Source of the DNA: an uncultured Eubacteriales bacterium
GTDB taxonomy: Bacteria > Bacillota > Clostridia > Peptostreptococcales > Anaerovoracaceae
Length of the DNA: 13,722 bases
Direction of reading: 5' to 3'
NCBI GenBank assembly: GCA_900551415.1
Contig: URWB01000059.1
Location: 1 to 13,722 of the forward strand
Positions within the stretch are counted from its first letter, which is position 1, and every line of letters starts with the position of its first letter. Shown here piece after piece: positions 13,597-13,722 of the stretch. The translations under genes were made by a program, and so were the position numbers. Below the pieces are notes generated by a model. The model searched no databases, was not told where the DNA came from, and worked only from the letters and a program-made list of their open reading frames with translations.

Positions 13597-13722
13597 ATGC
13601 AGCAATATCCAAAACCCCTGTCCCGGCTGATCAATGAGCTGTCAAAACTGCCGGGCATCGGCTCCAAAACCGCGCAGCGGCTGGCCTTTTACATCCTTTC
13701 TCTGGACGAAAGAGAGGCAGGG
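13597..13722 (+). CDS. recR: Recombination mediator RecR, N-terminal part only
   Basis: The first 42 codons of recR run off the right edge. MQQYPKPLSRLINELSKLPG, followed by IGSKTAQRLAFYIL, is the characteristic RecR N-terminus with its helix-hairpin-helix (LPGIGSKTAQR). The zinc finger and Toprim domain are beyond the window. RecR acts with RecO and RecF to load RecA at single-stranded gaps. The ATG lies one base after the ebfC stop, with only TAGG and a GGGG further up as ribosome contacts, so it probably depends on translational coupling. The dnaX-ebfC-recR order is standard in Firmicutes. Confidence 0.96.
   Translation, partial: MQQYPKPLSRLINELSKLPGIGSKTAQRLAFYILSLDEREAG

Noticed and set aside
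1..13722. CRISPR array, tRNA or rRNA genes, riboswitch
   Set aside because: No regularly spaced direct repeats of the right size, no tRNA cloverleaf and no rRNA or riboswitch core were seen; the only RNA genes are the SRP RNA and the probable omegaRNA.

Overview
The window looks like chromosome of a moderately GC-rich Clostridia-type Firmicute. The signs are strong AGGAGG-type ribosome sites, TTGACA/TATAAT-type promoters, a DUF4358 lipoprotein, and the gene orders pcrA-ligA and SRP RNA-dnaX-ebfC-recR. I cannot place it below class. Most of the window is GC-rich. The insert at about 7133-8863 is clearly AT-rich and lies in the middle of the pcrA-ligA unit.

Layout. 1-1017: the 3' part of a calcineurin-like phosphoesterase gene, overlapping a LURP-one-like gene by 4 bases. 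1071-2000: a patatin-like phospholipase, whose 3' end overlaps that of a MATE exporter on the minus strand (1979-3313). 3314-3506: a divergent intergenic region with three imperfect repeats, the last forming the promoter of a DUF4358 lipoprotein (3507-4046). 4227-4574 (minus): a small GIY-YIG nuclease-fold protein with its own consensus promoter. 4857-7091: pcrA. 7133-8863: an IS607-type element. 8876-10933: ligA. 11170-11329: SRP RNA. 11357-13123: dnaX. 13233-13595: ebfC. 13597 to the end: start of recR.

How the genes fit together. The right half is DNA maintenance: helicase, ligase, clamp-loader subunit, nucleoid-associated protein and RecR. The SRP RNA sits just upstream of dnaX, as in Bacillus subtilis.

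The most interesting part is the IS607-type element. Its serine transposase gene tnpA has an internal out-of-frame deletion that removed the catalytic domain. The RNA-guided nuclease gene tnpB is full length, with all three RuvC acidic residues and the zinc-binding cysteines. The right end has the folded non-coding region expected of an omegaRNA, and the adjacent guide position reads into the 5' end of ligA. The element therefore appears unable to move itself but may still make a programmed nuclease directed at the empty version of its own site. It also separates ligA from pcrA, and the ligA translation start next to it is poorly supported, so the insertion may have altered the 5' end of an essential gene.
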